A stretch of DNA of 64,000 bases from Thermonema rossianum DSM 10300 (lineage in GTDB: Bacteria > Bacteroidota > Bacteroidia > Cytophagales > Thermonemataceae). The stretch covers positions 1-64,000 of the forward strand of contig NZ_AUGC01000009.1 of assembly GCF_000426825.1 (NCBI RefSeq), read 5' to 3'. The notes beneath the pieces are model-generated. The model saw only the letters and a list, made by a program, of their open reading frames with translations. It had not been told where the DNA came from and made no database searches. Shown piece by piece: positions 63,534-64,000 of this stretch (its first letter is position 1; each line of letters starts with the position of its first letter). Position numbers and translations under genes: made by a program.

Positions 63534-64000
63534 CTACCACTCCACTGCCTTCCTTACCGTCTCCCATCGGTCTGCGCCCGGCACTTCGCAGTAGGTCTGT
63601 CTGTGTTGCTGCTTGTTGAGGGCAGCGCGTACATACTCCACGCGTTCTTTTGAAAGCGGGTGGGTGCTGAGCCATTCCGGCATTTCGGGCAAAGCGGCAT
63701 CCCCGGCAGCAAAGCGCTGCAGGATGCTTACCAAGCCTTGCGGGTCGATGCAGGCATTTTCGAGCAGGATAACGGCACGCAGGTCAGCCTCTTGCTCTGC
63801 CTCACGGCTAAAAGCATTGGACAAGAGCATGGCAGCCAGCCGGCTTATTTCGCTGCCGCCGCCTGCCGCCGCCAGTATCATCGTAATACCTGCCTCTTTG
63901 AGCAGCTTTTCCGATATGTGATTGAGTTGAATGTGAGCCATCTCATGTGCCAGCACCGCAGCGAACTCTTCGGGTGTATCGGTAAGGCGCAACAAGCCGG
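63534..64000 (-). CDS. M48 family metalloprotease, C-terminal part (cut by window edge)
   Basis: The visible ~155 residues contain the zinc-binding HEMAHIQLNH motif, the second Glu in SREAEQEADLRAV and the end of an M48 (HtpX/Ste24/BepA-like) peptidase: PEWLSTHPLSKERVEYVRAAL. The reading frame runs off the right edge, so the N-terminus, any signal peptide and the start lie outside the window. It is on the same strand as, and upstream of, hsdM, 140 bases away. Confidence 0.9.
   Translation of the reverse strand, partial: GLLRLTDTPEEFAAVLAHEMAHIQLNHISEKLLKEAGITMILAAAGGGSEISRLAAMLLSNAFSREAEQEADLRAVILLENACIDPQGLVSILQRFAAGDAALPEMPEWLSTHPLSKERVEYVRAALNKQQHRQTYCEVPGADRWETVRKAVEW

Overview
The window looks like a chromosomal segment of a Bacteroidota bacterium, most plausibly of the Cytophagales type. 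The evidence is a GldH-like lipoprotein, a PorT-like barrel, a surface protein with a CHU_C-type C-terminal sorting domain (type IX secretion and gliding), a TonB receptor paired with a DUF4249 lipoprotein, menaquinone methylation, carotenoid genes, the tmRNA tag ending in NYALAA, and tRNA promoters of the form TTTG-N20-TAnnTTTG that fit the Bacteroidota housekeeping sigma factor.

Layout. 0-13 kb is housekeeping: tRNA-Val, glyS, a sorted surface protein, gldH-ricT, purD, a TetR regulator, trmH, a protein with kinase-like motifs, a Na/Pi symporter and hemE. 12.5-19 kb has grpE-dnaJ, a lipoprotein gene sandwiched between dnaJ and a 204-bp copy of the dnaJ 3' end, a serine hydrolase and crtI. 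19-26.5 kb has nrdA, a lipoprotein, trmD and a TonB receptor/DUF4249 pair. 26.4-33.3 kb is a minus-strand block of three paralogous membrane SpoIIE-type phosphatases enclosing a carotenoid oxygenase gene split by a frameshift at a six-base homopolymer. 33.5-42.4 kb has a sterol-desaturase-like hydroxylase, a TetR/carboxymuconolactone-decarboxylase/HAD cluster with two matching 16-bp operators, tRNA-Gln, dxs, scpA, an Lrp regulator, deoC and suhB. 42.5-55.6 kb has an OmpA protein, a repeat island, porT-ubiE, a GlmU-like transferase, L31, a PspA-YbjN-GIDE operon, an M61 peptidase, thioredoxin, a transglutaminase-like protein, a K+ channel RCK subunit, udk and tmRNA.

55.7-63.4 kb is a type I restriction-modification locus on the minus strand, ordered hsdM, GIY-YIG nuclease, hsdS, REP-associated transposase, hsdR. 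Three unrelated families of short palindromic repeats have entered its reading frames and are translated. hsdR also carries an in-frame PD-(D/E)XK (DUF559-like) endonuclease domain between its nuclease and ATPase domains. This locus is the strongest candidate for something unusual. The window ends inside an M48 metalloprotease gene.

All assignments come from reading the sequence, from motif recognition and from recalled family features; no database search was run.
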